Origin: Albidovulum denitrificans
GTDB taxonomy: Bacteria > Pseudomonadota > Alphaproteobacteria > Rhodobacterales > Rhodobacteraceae
Assembly (NCBI RefSeq): GCF_002973535.1
Contig: NZ_PVEP01000001.1
Location: 868,001 to 932,000, forward strand
DNA length: 64,000 nt
Reading direction: 5' to 3'
The notes beneath the pieces are model-generated. The model was given only the letters and a program-made list of their open reading frames with translations, had not been told where the DNA came from and ran no database searches. The translations under genes were made by a program, and so were the position numbers. Below are positions 43,344 to 52,242 of the stretch, piece by piece; position 1 is the first letter of the stretch, and each line of letters opens with the position of its first letter.

Positions 43344-45035
43344 ATGAGTGAAGACCAGCCAAAGGGCGAGCGTATCGCCAAGGTCATGGCCCGTTCCGGT
43401 GTCGCCTCGCGCCGCGATGCGGAGAAGATGATCCTTGAGGGCCGGGTTTCCGTGAACGGGGTCAAGGTGGAAAGCCCCGCGCTGGATGTGCTGGACAGTG
43501 ACAAGGTGACGCTGGACGGCAAGCCCATCGACGCGCCGCAGCCCGCGCGGCTTTGGCTGTATTACAAACCCGTCGGCCTTGTGACCTCGGCCAAGGACGA
43601 AAAGGGCCGCCAGACGGTCTTCGACACCATGCCGGAAGGCATGCCCAGGGTGATGAGCGTCGGTCGCCTTGACCTGACCTCCGAAGGGCTTCTCCTGCTG
43701 ACCAATGACGGCGAGTTGAAGCGCAAGCTGGAACTGCCGACGACCGGCTGGCTGCGCAAGTACCGGGTGCGCGTGAACGGCCGCCCGAATGAGGCGACAT
43801 TCGACCCGCTGCGCCGGGGCGTGACCATCGAGGGGGAAGAGTTTCAGCCGATGGACATCACGCTTGACAAGCAGCAGGGCGCGAATGCCTGGCTGACGGT
43901 CGGGCTGCGCGAGGGCAAGAACCGCGAAATCCGCCGCGCGATGGCCGAGGTCGGGCTGACGGTGAACCGGCTGATCCGGGTCAGCTATGGCCCGTTCCGG
44001 CTGAACAAGATGAAGCTGGGCGACGTGGTCGAGGTCAAGCAGCGGGTGCTGCGGGAACAGCTTGGCGCGCAGGATGGCGCGGGCGATGAGGCGGCGGGCG
44101 AACGGCGCCCCCGCAAGGGTCCGGGCAAGCCCGCCGGGGGCGCGAAGCCGCGCCGCGAGGGGGCCGGACCGCGCGGCCAGACGGACAAGCCGCGTTTCGC
44201 GCGGCGCGACGGCGAAGGCGACGCCCCCCGCCGCAGCGGCCCGGCACGCGACGGCGGCAAACGCTTTGGCGGCAAGCCGGAAGGCGACCGCCCCTGGCGC
44301 AAGGACCGCGACGAAGGGGACCGCCCGGCGCGGCGCGGGACGGATGAAGGCCGGGGATTTGGCCGCAAGGACCGCGCTGAGGGGGAGCGTGGGGACCGTC
44401 CGGCGCGGAAGTTCTCGCCCAAGGGCGGAGAGGATCGCGGCTACGCCCGCAAGGACCGCGCCGAGGGGGAGCGTGGCGAGCGCCCCGCCCGGCGCTTCGA
44501 CGACAAGCCCGCTGGCGAACGCGGCTTCGCCCGCAAGGATCGCGCTGAGGGCGAGCGTGGCGAGCGTCCCGCGCGGCGTTTCGACGACAAACCGGCTGGC
44601 GAACGCAGCTACGGTCGCAAGCCCAGACCGGAGGGCGAGCGCGGGGACCGCCCGGCGCGGAAGTTCTCGCCCAAAGGCGGAGAGGATCGCGGCTACGCCC
44701 GCAAGGATCGCGCTGAGGGCGAGCGCAGCGACCGTCCCGCCCGGCGTTTCGACGACAAGCCCGCCGGTGAACGCGGCTACGCCCGCAAGCCCCGGCCGGA
44801 GGGGGAGCGCAGCGACCGTCCCGCGCGGAAGTTTCCGGCCAAAAGCGGAGAGGATCGCGGCTTCGCCCGCAAGGACCGCGCCGAGGGGGATCGCGACAGC
44901 CGGCCGAAGCGCCCCGCCGGGCCGCCCAAGGGGCCGCGCCGCGACAGCGGCGCGAAAGGCCCCGGCGGTCCGCGCAAGGGACCGGGCGGCGGCGCCCCCC
45001 GTGGCCCGCGCAAGGGGCCGCCGCGCAAGGGATGA
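43344..45035 (+). CDS. RluB-type pseudouridine synthase with long repetitive basic tail
   Basis: 563 residues. S4 domain at RIAKVMARSGVASRRDAEKM (10–29). Catalytic domain with VGRLDLTSEGLLLLTNDG (Asp110) and NREIRRAMAEVGLTVNRL, complete by about residue 235, as in RluB/RluF/RsuA. The remaining 325 residues are an Arg/Lys/Gly/Asp-rich tail; from about 335 to 520 it repeats units of about 22–26 residues built from RKDRAEGERGDRPARxF and GEDRGYA. The tail probably binds RNA or is disordered. Catalytic role: uridine 2605 of 23S rRNA if RluB; other sites are possible. Confidence 0.9.
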   Translation: MSEDQPKGERIAKVMARSGVASRRDAEKMILEGRVSVNGVKVESPALDVLDSDKVTLDGKPIDAPQPARLWLYYKPVGLVTSAKDEKGRQTVFDTMPEGMPRVMSVGRLDLTSEGLLLLTNDGELKRKLELPTTGWLRKYRVRVNGRPNEATFDPLRRGVTIEGEEFQPMDITLDKQQGANAWLTVGLREGKNREIRRAMAEVGLTVNRLIRVSYGPFRLNKMKLGDVVEVKQRVLREQLGAQDGAGDEAAGERRPRKGPGKPAGGAKPRREGAGPRGQTDKPRFARRDGEGDAPRRSGPARDGGKRFGGKPEGDRPWRKDRDEGDRPARRGTDEGRGFGRKDRAEGERGDRPARKFSPKGGEDRGYARKDRAEGERGERPARRFDDKPAGERGFARKDRAEGERGERPARRFDDKPAGERSYGRKPRPEGERGDRPARKFSPKGGEDRGYARKDRAEGERSDRPARRFDDKPAGERGYARKPRPEGERSDRPARKFPAKSGEDRGFARKDRAEGDRDSRPKRPAGPPKGPRRDSGAKGPGGPRKGPGGGAPRGPRKGPPRKG

Positions 45036-45148
45036 TCGCCCTGCCCGCGCGGAATTGGCCAGGATCCGCCGAAATTCCCCCTGCGGAAGGTCTTGGCCTT
45101 CGCGCGCCGACATGCCAGTCTTTGCCGTGTGATTTTGGGGGCGAGTGA

Positions 45149-45232
45149 ATGACCGATAGCGGCTTGCAGAGGATCGCCTATGTGCTGCTTCTGGGCCTCA
45201 TGCTTTATGTCGCGGTAACGGGGGGCGTGTGA
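45149..45232 (+). CDS. 27-residue single-helix membrane peptide heading the XpaC/TelA operon
   Basis: MTDSGLQRIAYVLLLGLMLY continues to VAVTGGV and then TGA: a short polar N-terminus and one transmembrane helix. The stop codon overlaps the XpaC ATG (TGATG), so translation is probably coupled. No known family is recognised from so short a sequence. GGGGGCGAG lies 8–10 nt upstream as a modest ribosome-binding site. Real coding is supported by position and the clean hydrophobic profile, but needs comparative confirmation. Confidence 0.6.
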   Translation: MTDSGLQRIAYVLLLGLMLYVAVTGGV

Positions 45233-46137
45233 TGGCCGAGCGTTTCCGGGGCCGTTACAGCCCGGACCCCGCCAACCCGTCGGCCCCGTCGACGCGCAGG
45301 ATACCCAGCGCCGCCGAAGGGCGCACGCGCTGGCTTTTCGTCTTCAGCCTGATCTTCGCGGCCAAGGCGTTCTTTCATGGCCCGGCGGACATGCTGCGCT
45401 ATCTGGCGGTTTTCGCCATCCTGTTGCTGGCGACATGGCTGACCCGCGAAGGGGTGCGCGCGAAGGCCGCCTATGACGCACGGCGCAGCACCCGCAAACC
45501 CGCCTTTCCGCGCAAGATCTTCGGCAGCGTCCTGACCGGGATCGGCCTTGGCCTTGCCGCCGCCTCGACGGGCGCGGCGCTGGTGACGCCGGTCCTGATC
45601 GGGCTGGCCGGGGCGGCGCTGCATTTCGCCACCTTCGGCGCCGATCCGATGAAGAACAAGGGCATGGAGGGGATCGACACCTTCCAGCAGGACCGCGTCG
45701 CGCGTGTCGTGGCCGAGGGCGAGGGCTATCTGAAGGAGATGCGCGCGGCGGGCGCGGCGCTTGGCGACCGCAGGCTGACCGACCGGATCGACCGTTTCGC
45801 CGCCACCGCCCGCACGCTGTTCCGCACGGTCGAGGAAGACCCCCGCGACCTGACCGCCGCGCGCCGCTATCTGGGCGTCTACCTGATGGGGGCGCGTGAC
45901 GCGACGATCAAGTTCGCCGACCTCTGGCGGCGCGAAAAGGACGACGCCGCGCGGTCGGACTATGAGACGCTGCTTTCCGATCTGGAAACCAACTTCGCCC
46001 AGCGCACCCGCGCGCTTTTGTCCGACAATCGCAGCGATCTTGACGTCGAAATCTCGGTCCTCAGGGATCGTCTGAAACGCGAGGGCGTTGTCCTCGATCT
46101 GCAATCCCCGCCCGAAAAGGAGCGTTCCGATGTCTGA
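45232..46137 (+). CDS. XpaC family membrane protein (5-bromo-4-chloroindolyl phosphate hydrolysis family)
   Basis: 301 residues. Two hydrophobic hairpins lie near residues 30–75 (WLFVFSLIFAAKAFF; YLAVFAILLLATWLT) and about 100–140 (GLGLAAASTGAALVTPVLIG). A cytoplasmic helical domain follows with RKAARRYLGVYLMGARD-like RRYLGVYLMGARDATIKF. XpaC is named for a Bacillus phenotype; its biochemical role is unproven. XpaC–TelA (YaaN) adjacency is also found in Bacillus. It overlaps the TelA start by 8 nt. A GTG at 45229 is an alternative start. Confidence 0.85.
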   Translation: MAERFRGRYSPDPANPSAPSTRRIPSAAEGRTRWLFVFSLIFAAKAFFHGPADMLRYLAVFAILLLATWLTREGVRAKAAYDARRSTRKPAFPRKIFGSVLTGIGLGLAAASTGAALVTPVLIGLAGAALHFATFGADPMKNKGMEGIDTFQQDRVARVVAEGEGYLKEMRAAGAALGDRRLTDRIDRFAATARTLFRTVEEDPRDLTAARRYLGVYLMGARDATIKFADLWRREKDDAARSDYETLLSDLETNFAQRTRALLSDNRSDLDVEISVLRDRLKREGVVLDLQSPPEKERSDV

Positions 46138-47320
46138 AGCCACCCGTCAGGAAGCCGCCAAGGCCCTTGCCGCCGTCGAGGAAGTCACCGCCGTCGTCCT
46201 GCCCGAACCGGGCAATGAGGTGGTGGCGCTTGACGCCGCCCCTGCCCCGGTTGCCGAAGAAATTCGCCGCCGGATGGCGGAGCTTGACCTGTCCGACACC
46301 GGCTCCATCGTCAATTTCGGCTCTGCCGCGCAGGCGGAGTTGCAGCAGATCAGCCAGGCGATGTTGCAGGACGTGCGCAACAAGGATGTCGGCCCGGCGG
46401 GCGACAGCCTGCGCAACATCGTCACCACGATCCGGGGCTTTTCGGTATCCGAACTCGACGTGCGGCGGAAACTATCGTGGTGGGAGCGGCTTCTGGGCCG
46501 CACCGCGCCCTTCGCGAAATTCCTTGCCCGTTTCGAGGATGTTCAGGGCCAGATCGACAGGATCACCGATGACCTTCTGGGCCATGAACACAAGCTTCTG
46601 AAAGACATCAAGTCGCTGGACCTGCTTTATGACAAGACGCTGAATTTCTACGACGAACTGGCGCTTTACATCGCCGCGGGGGAAGAGAAGCTGAAGGAAT
46701 TGGACGGCAAGACCATCCCGGCCAAGGAAGCCGAGGTGAAGGCCGCGCCGGAACCCGATCAGGTGATGAAGGCGCAGGAATTGCGCGACCTGCGCGCCGC
46801 GCGCGACGATCTGGAACGCCGCGTGCATGACCTGAAGCTGACCCGGCAGGTGACGATGCAGTCGCTGCCCTCGATCCGGCTGGTGCAGGAGAATGACAAA
46901 AGCCTTGTCACCAAGATCAATTCCACCCTCGTCAACACCGTGCCGCTTTGGGAAACCCAACTGGCGCAGGCGGTGACGATCCAGCGCTCTGCCGAAGCGG
47001 CGGGCGCCGTGCGTGAGGCCAATGACCTGACGAACGAACTGCTGACCGCGAACGCCAAGAACCTGCGTCAGGCGAATGAGGTCGTGCGGACGGAAATGGA
47101 ACGTGGCGTCTTCGATATCGAGGCGGTGAAGACCGCCAATGCCGACCTGATCGCAACCATCGAGGACAGCCTGCGCATCGCCGACGAGGGCAAGCGCAAG
47201 CGCGCCGCCGCCGAGGAGGACCTGAAGAAGATGGAAGCCGACCTGCGCGACACGCTCGCCTCGGCCAAAGCGCGCTCCACCGGCAGCGGCGACAGCCTTG
47301 GCGGCAGCGTGCGGGGCTGA
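46130..47320 (+). CDS. Toxic anion resistance protein, TelA/KlaA family
   Basis: 396 residues, mostly helical coiled-coil. Typical TelA blocks: DLSDTGSIVNFGSAAQAELQ, SWWERLLGRTAPFAKFLARF, LDLLYDKTLNFYDELALYIA, QVTMQSLPSIRLVQ and MERGVFDIEAVKTANADLI. The family is linked to tellurite and other toxic-anion or envelope-stress resistance, with no known enzymatic activity. AAAAGGAGCG precedes the ATG at 46130, inside the end of the XpaC gene. No terC/terD genes are in the window. Confidence 0.93.
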   Translation: MSEATRQEAAKALAAVEEVTAVVLPEPGNEVVALDAAPAPVAEEIRRRMAELDLSDTGSIVNFGSAAQAELQQISQAMLQDVRNKDVGPAGDSLRNIVTTIRGFSVSELDVRRKLSWWERLLGRTAPFAKFLARFEDVQGQIDRITDDLLGHEHKLLKDIKSLDLLYDKTLNFYDELALYIAAGEEKLKELDGKTIPAKEAEVKAAPEPDQVMKAQELRDLRAARDDLERRVHDLKLTRQVTMQSLPSIRLVQENDKSLVTKINSTLVNTVPLWETQLAQAVTIQRSAEAAGAVREANDLTNELLTANAKNLRQANEVVRTEMERGVFDIEAVKTANADLIATIEDSLRIADEGKRKRAAAEEDLKKMEADLRDTLASAKARSTGSGDSLGGSVRG

Positions 47321-47329
47321 ACACCGATC

Positions 47330-48253
47330 ATGCGCAGCCCCGCCCTTTCGGCCCTGCTCCTTCCGCTCGCCCTTGCCGCCTGCATGGGCGGCGCGCCCGC
47401 GCTGCGCCCCCCCGCGCCGCCGCCCCTGCCGGACAACACCGCGCCCTCGGCCGAAATGGCGGCGGGGCGGGCCTATTACGCCAGGATCGAGGCCAACTAC
47501 CTGGCCCAGGACCGGATGCGCGAGGATGGCGGCGGGCCGGATGCGCCCTTTACCACCCGCGATCTGGTGGACAACTTCCTTGCCATCGCCTTCTTTGACG
47601 AGTTCACCGAACAGGGCGGGATGCTGGTCGCGGGCGGGGGGGAAAACCTGCTGCACCGCTGGCAGGGGCCGGTGCGCGTCGGGCTGGTCTTCGGCGCCTC
47701 GGTCCCCGAAGCCGACCGCAAGGCCGACCGGGACGAAATCGCCGCCTATGTCCGGCGCCTGTCGCGCATCTCCGGCCTGCCGATGTGGATGAACGACCGC
47801 AATCCCAATCACACGGTCTTCATCCTCGGCCCCGAGGAACGGCGCGGCGCCGGGCCACTGATCCGCGCGGTGGCGCCCGAGACCTCGAAAGGCGCGATCC
47901 GGTCCGTCGAGGACATGCGGCGCGACATCTATTGCACCGCCTTCACCTTCAATTCCGGCCAAAGCCCGGTCATCGACAGCGCCGTGTCGGTCATCCGGTC
48001 GGAACTGACGCCGAAACTGCGCAGCCTCTGCGTGCATGAGGAACTGGCCCAAAGCCTTGGCCTTATCAACGACAGCCCGCGCGCGCGGCCGTCGATTTTC
48101 AACGATAACGAAGAATATGCTTTGTTGACGAAACAGGACGAGTTGATGCTGAAGATGCTCTATGACCCCCGCCTGCGCCCCGGCATGACACTGGCCGAGG
48201 CACGCCCCGTCGTCGAGGTGATCGCGGCCGAACTGATGGGGGGAGAGGTCTGA
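47330..48253 (+). CDS. DUF2927 lipoprotein
   Basis: 307 residues. Signal peptide with lipobox LALAAC (Cys18), a Pro-rich linker, then the DUF2927 domain: TTRDLVDNFLAIAFFDEF, RVGLVFGASV, IYCTAFTFNSG and the conserved HEELAQSLGLINDSPRARPS then IFNDNEEYALLTKQDELML. The HEE pattern suggests a zincin-like fold for which catalysis has not been shown. It lies 9 nt after telA and overlaps the next gene by 1 nt. Confidence 0.88.
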   Translation: MRSPALSALLLPLALAACMGGAPALRPPAPPPLPDNTAPSAEMAAGRAYYARIEANYLAQDRMREDGGGPDAPFTTRDLVDNFLAIAFFDEFTEQGGMLVAGGGENLLHRWQGPVRVGLVFGASVPEADRKADRDEIAAYVRRLSRISGLPMWMNDRNPNHTVFILGPEERRGAGPLIRAVAPETSKGAIRSVEDMRRDIYCTAFTFNSGQSPVIDSAVSVIRSELTPKLRSLCVHEELAQSLGLINDSPRARPSIFNDNEEYALLTKQDELMLKMLYDPRLRPGMTLAEARPVVEVIAAELMGGEV

Positions 48254-48894
48254 TGTGGCGCTTTGCCCTTGCGCTTCTGGCAACGCCCGCCTTTGGCGGG
48301 GACATCCCCGGTGCCGCCGCCTGGCTGGCGCAGAACACCGCGCCCCCTCTCGAATTGCGCTCTGCCGGAAGCTACACCGTTTCGGGCGGCGCCATCATCG
48401 TCGCCGATCCGCTGATCTATGCGCCGCATCCGAACTGGGTCTGGATCAAGGTTCCCGACGGCAAGGCGCGGCTTTACCTGATGATCGACCCCGAGACCGA
48501 CCGCGTCTCGAAGGCGGCGCTGGTCTTTTCCGATGCCGCCCCGGTCTGCGGCCATGATGAGACGACGGTCGGCGCCAGCACCGGCCTTGCCGCTTTCCTC
48601 GACCGGGCCGACGCGGCAGAGCTTGATACGACGGGGAACGAATTCGCCGACACGGGCAAGGATATCTACAACGACTGGTTCCACGAACGGATCAGCCACG
48701 CCTCTTTCAGGGGCAAGGTCCTGCCCCTGCCCAAGGGCGGCGAGGTCGCGATGACCACGACCGGCTGGGGTGACGGCGGCTATCCGGTGGCGAGCCTGTC
48801 GGACGCGAATGGCAAGATCGTCGCGGTCTATGCCGATTTCATGGGCCGCAATGCCGAAGGCACATGGCTCCTGCCCAAGGAATGCGCCAAATAG
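48253..48894 (+). CDS. DUF4241-like exported protein
   Basis: 213 residues with a signal peptide (MWRFALALLATPAFGGD). The pattern SGGAIIVADPLIYAP early, and GWGDGGYPVASLSDANGKIV with AVYADFMG late, matches my recollection of DUF4241, a domain of unknown function. A single late Cys (LPKECAK) and CGHDE are present. It is translationally coupled to the DUF2927 gene (TGATG), placing both proteins in the envelope. The domain name is a moderate call. Confidence 0.65.
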   Translation: MWRFALALLATPAFGGDIPGAAAWLAQNTAPPLELRSAGSYTVSGGAIIVADPLIYAPHPNWVWIKVPDGKARLYLMIDPETDRVSKAALVFSDAAPVCGHDETTVGASTGLAAFLDRADAAELDTTGNEFADTGKDIYNDWFHERISHASFRGKVLPLPKGGEVAMTTTGWGDGGYPVASLSDANGKIVAVYADFMGRNAEGTWLLPKECAK

Positions 48895-48929
48895 GGTCCA
48901 CCAGCGGGCCGGAACAGAAGGAGTTTCAC

Positions 48930-50054
48930 ATGGGTATTCTCGATTTCCTCACCGGCGAGTTCATCGACGTCATCCACTGGACCGACGACACGCATGACAC
49001 GATGGTCTGGCGGTTCGAGCGTGAGGGCCACGCGATCAAATACGGCGCCAAGCTGACCGTGCGCGAAGGTCAGGCGGCGGTCTTCGTCCACGAAGGCCAG
49101 ATCGCCGACGTCTTCACCCCCGGTCTCTATATGCTTGAGACCAACAACATGCCGATCCTGACGACGCTTCAGCACTGGGATCACGGCTTCAAGTCGCCCT
49201 TCAAGTCGGAGATTTACTTCGTCAACACGACGCGCTTTACCGACCAGAAATGGGGGACCAAGAACCCGATCATGGCGCGCGATCCCGAATTCGGGCCGGT
49301 AAGGCTGCGCGCCTATGGCACCTATGTGATGCGGGTCAGCGATCCGGCGAAGTTCATTTCGGAAATCGTTGGAACGGATGGGGAATTTACCGCTGATGAG
49401 ATCAGCTTCCAGATCCGCAACATCATCGTGCAGGAGTTTTCGCGCGTGATCGCCGGGTCCGGCATTCCGGTCCTCGACATGGCGGCCAACACGCTTGACC
49501 TTGGCAAGATTGTCGCCAGGGCGATCACTCCGGCGATCGGGGATTATGGCCTGACGATCCCGGAATTCTACATCGAAAACATCAGCTTGCCCGAGGTTGT
49601 TGAGGCAGCGCTGGACAAGCGGACCTCGATGGGGATCGTGGGAGACCTCAACCGCTACATGCAGTTCAACGCCGCCGAGGCGCTGGGGCGTGGCGATGGC
49701 GGCGCGGCGGGCGGCGCGATGGGCGCGGGCCTTGGCGCCGGGATCGGCATGGCGATGGGAACGCAGATGGGGCCGTGGGGACAGGTGGCGCAACCTGCCC
49801 CCGCGCCCGCCGCCGTCACCCCGCCACCACCGCCCCCGCCGCCGGTGGAAAAAGTCTGGCACATCGCCGAAAATGGCGCGGCGCAGGGACCTTACGGGCG
49901 CGGCCATCTGGGCCGGATGGTCGGCGACGGGTCGGTCACGCGCGACACGCTGGTCTGGTCGCAGGGCATGGATGGCTGGAAACCGGCAGGCGAGGTGGCA
50001 GAGCTTGCGCAGCTTTTCACCGTCGCCCCGCCGCCCCCGCCGCCAGGGGCCTGA
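48930..50054 (+). CDS. SPFH-domain protein with C-terminal GYF_2 domain (YdjI-like)
   Basis: 374 residues. The SPFH (stomatin/flotillin-like) region spans about 20–240: KYGAKLTVREGQAAVFVHEG, YGTYVMRVSDPAKFISEIVG, ITPAIGDYGLTIPEFYIENI. A Gly/Ala-rich and then poly-Pro linker (APAPAAVTPPPPPPPP) leads to a GYF_2 domain near 305–365 (VWHIAENGAAQGPYGRGHLG). The core resembles B. subtilis YdjI, which recruits PspA to stressed membranes. No PspA gene is in the window. AGAAGGAG precedes the ATG; the next gene starts 18 nt later. Confidence 0.9.
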   Translation: MGILDFLTGEFIDVIHWTDDTHDTMVWRFEREGHAIKYGAKLTVREGQAAVFVHEGQIADVFTPGLYMLETNNMPILTTLQHWDHGFKSPFKSEIYFVNTTRFTDQKWGTKNPIMARDPEFGPVRLRAYGTYVMRVSDPAKFISEIVGTDGEFTADEISFQIRNIIVQEFSRVIAGSGIPVLDMAANTLDLGKIVARAITPAIGDYGLTIPEFYIENISLPEVVEAALDKRTSMGIVGDLNRYMQFNAAEALGRGDGGAAGGAMGAGLGAGIGMAMGTQMGPWGQVAQPAPAPAAVTPPPPPPPPVEKVWHIAENGAAQGPYGRGHLGRMVGDGSVTRDTLVWSQGMDGWKPAGEVAELAQLFTVAPPPPPPGA

Positions 50055-50072
50055 TCGCCGGACAGGCCCGCG

Positions 50073-51200
50073 ATGCTGGACGAGACGCAAGATCACCGCT
50101 TTCCCTGCCCGCAATGCGGCGCCGACCTGCGCTTTTCGCCGGGCGAGGGAAAGCTGATCTGCGACCATTGCGGCTATAGTGAGCCGCTGACCACACCCCG
50201 CGCCGGGACCCGGCCGATCGAGGAGCTTGACCTGCGGCGCGGGCTTGAGGCCGCCCTGCCCGATGCGGAGATGGAGGTCACCCGGACCTCGCGCTGCCCC
50301 AATTGCGGCGCGGTGATCGAGTTCGACCCCGCTGTCCATTCCACCGAATGCCCGTTCTGCGCGACCCCGGTCGTGACCGGGACGGGGGAGAACCGGCATA
50401 TCAAACCCAAGGGCCTCGCCCCCTTCGACATCACCGAACGCGAGGCGCGGGGCGCGATGAACCGCTGGCTCGGCTCCTTGTGGTTCGCGCCCTCGGGGTT
50501 GCAGGATTATGCCCGCAAGGGCCGCGCGATGCAGGGGGTCTATGTCCCCTACTGGACCTTCGACGCCGACACCCGGTCACGCTATTCCGGGCGGCGCGGG
50601 ACGGTCTATTACGAAAGCCAACCGGTGCAGGTCCGCGACCAGCAGGGCCGCGTCAGGACCGAGATGCGGCAGGTCGCCAAGATCCGCTGGACCCCTGTTT
50701 CGGGCCGTGTCGCGCGGTTCTTCGACGATGTGCTGATCCTCGCCTCCCGCTCGCTGCCGAAATCGCATACCGACGCGCTGCTGCCCTGGGACCTGACACG
50801 GCTTGAGCCCTATCAACCCGAATTCCTCGCAGGTTTCCGGGCCGAGGGCTATACCGTCTCTCTCGAAGAAGGGCTGACCGAGGCGCGCGCCTATATGGAC
50901 CGGATGATCGAACGCGACGTGCGCTTCGACATCGGCGGCGACCGGCAGGAAATCCACAATATCGACACCGAAGTGTCGGACGTGACCTTCAAGCATATCC
51001 TGCTGCCGGTCTGGACCGCCGCCTACAAGTTCCGCGGGCGGAGCTATCGGTTCGTGGTCAACGGCCAGACCGGCAAGGTGCAGGGCGAACGGCCGTGGTC
51101 GCCGTGGAAGATCACCGTCGCGGTGATCCTTGGCCTGATCGTGGCGGGGGTGGTTATCTGGCTGTCGCAGAACCCGGAATTCCAGCAGCAGTTCAATTAG
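50073..51200 (+). CDS. Double zinc-ribbon protein with C-terminal membrane anchor (YdjG-like)
   Basis: 375 residues. Zinc ribbon 1 has Cys12, Cys15, Cys30, Cys33 (PCPQCGAD, ICDHCGY); ribbon 2 has RCPNCGAVIEF and ECPFCATPV. A long beta-rich domain follows (MQGVYVPYWTFDADTRSRY; LPVWTAAYKFRGRSYRFVV) and one C-terminal helix (ITVAVILGLIVAGVVIWL) anchors it. SPFH plus zinc-ribbon/TM pairs correspond to B. subtilis YdjI–YdjG. It closes the seven-gene operon. Confidence 0.85.
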   Translation: MLDETQDHRFPCPQCGADLRFSPGEGKLICDHCGYSEPLTTPRAGTRPIEELDLRRGLEAALPDAEMEVTRTSRCPNCGAVIEFDPAVHSTECPFCATPVVTGTGENRHIKPKGLAPFDITEREARGAMNRWLGSLWFAPSGLQDYARKGRAMQGVYVPYWTFDADTRSRYSGRRGTVYYESQPVQVRDQQGRVRTEMRQVAKIRWTPVSGRVARFFDDVLILASRSLPKSHTDALLPWDLTRLEPYQPEFLAGFRAEGYTVSLEEGLTEARAYMDRMIERDVRFDIGGDRQEIHNIDTEVSDVTFKHILLPVWTAAYKFRGRSYRFVVNGQTGKVQGERPWSPWKITVAVILGLIVAGVVIWLSQNPEFQQQFN

Positions 51201-51321
51201 GTTCGATGTCGGTGCTACGCCCAAGCCACCCTTGACCGCCCCCCTTCCCCCCCGCCAAGGTGATTGCCGGGACGGGCGGTCTGCGATATGGCATCGGCGT
51301 TATCGCTAACGGGAGGGCGAG

Positions 51322-52242
51322 ATGATCCTGAGTTGCGGCGAAGCGCTGATCGACATGCTGCCCCGGCAATCGACCGGGGGAGAGGCCGCCTTTGCGCCCT
51401 ATGCGGGCGGCGCGGTCTTTAACACCGCCATCGCGCTGGGGCGGCTTGGCGCGCCCTCGGGCTTTCTGTCGGGCCTGTCCACCGATCTTTTCGGCGAAAT
51501 CCTGACCGACAGCCTGACCGCCTCGAAGGTCGACAGCAGCCTTGCGATCCGCTCCGCCCGGCCCACGACGCTGGCCTTCGTCAAGCTGGTCGACGGGCAG
51601 GCAAGCTATGCGTTCTATGACGAGAACACCGCCGGCCGCATGATCCGGCCCGAGGATATGCCCGCCCTGCCGGCCAATGTCGGCACGGTGTTTTTCGGCG
51701 GCATCAGCCTTGTCGTCGATCCCTGCGGCAGCGCCTATGAGGCGCTGATGGCGCGGGAGGCCCCCGCCCGCGTCACCATGATCGACCCCAATATCCGCCC
51801 CGGCTTCATCACCGACGAAGCGGCCTATCGCGCCCGGATCGCCCGGATGATCGCGCTGGCCGATCTGGTGAAACTGTCGGATGAGGACCTGCACTGGCTT
51901 GAGGGCAAGGGTGAGCTTTCCACCCTCGCCGCGAAGGTGCTGGATCAGGGGCCGAAGGTCGTCTTCGTGACCGAAGGCGCAACCGGCGCCCATGCCTTCA
52001 CCCGCCGCGACGCGGTCTTTGTGCCTGCCCGCAAGGTCACCGTCGCCGATACGGTCGGCGCGGGCGACACTTTCAACGCGGGCGTTCTGGCGGCGCTGCA
52101 CAGGGCGGGGCTTCTGGACAAGGCGGCGCTGAACGGGATCGGGGCGGCGGCGCTGACGGACGCGCTGACGCTTGGCATCCGCGCCGCCGCCGTCACCGTA
52201 TCCCGCCCCGGCGCCAACCCGCCCTGGGAGGATGAGCTATGA
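51322..52242 (+). CDS. PfkB family carbohydrate kinase (fructokinase-like)
   Basis: 306 residues. Opening [16 protein letters not shown] and a [20 protein letters not shown] sugar site are typical. The ATP/catalytic motif [17 protein letters not shown] lies near residues 243–259, with the catalytic Asp in GAGD. The substrate is probably fructose or a related sugar; the subfamily resemblance is to bacterial fructokinases. It overlaps dtd by 4 nt. GGGAGGGCGAG precedes the ATG. Confidence 0.9.
   Translation: MILSCGEALIDMLPRQSTGGEAAFAPYAGGAVFNTAIALGRLGAPSGFLSGLSTDLFGEILTDSLTASKVDSSLAIRSARPTTLAFVKLVDGQASYAFYDENTAGRMIRPEDMPALPANVGTVFFGGISLVVDPCGSAYEALMAREAPARVTMIDPNIRPGFITDEAAYRARIARMIALADLVKLSDEDLHWLEGKGELSTLAAKVLDQGPKVVFVTEGATGAHAFTRRDAVFVPARKVTVADTVGAGDTFNAGVLAALHRAGLLDKAALNGIGAAALTDALTLGIRAAAVTVSRPGANPPWEDEL

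Noticed and set aside
44350-44905. Repeat array resembling a CRISPR
   Set aside because: The units are in-frame, follow each other without unique spacers and encode a charged protein tail.
46130-47320. A full tellurite-resistance (ter) cluster
   Set aside because: Only TelA is present; no TerC, TerD or TerZ genes are nearby, so resistance is not claimed.
46472-48283. A 603-codon minus-strand frame opposite telA and the DUF2927 gene
   Set aside because: It crosses two well-supported genes and lacks any recognisable domain.
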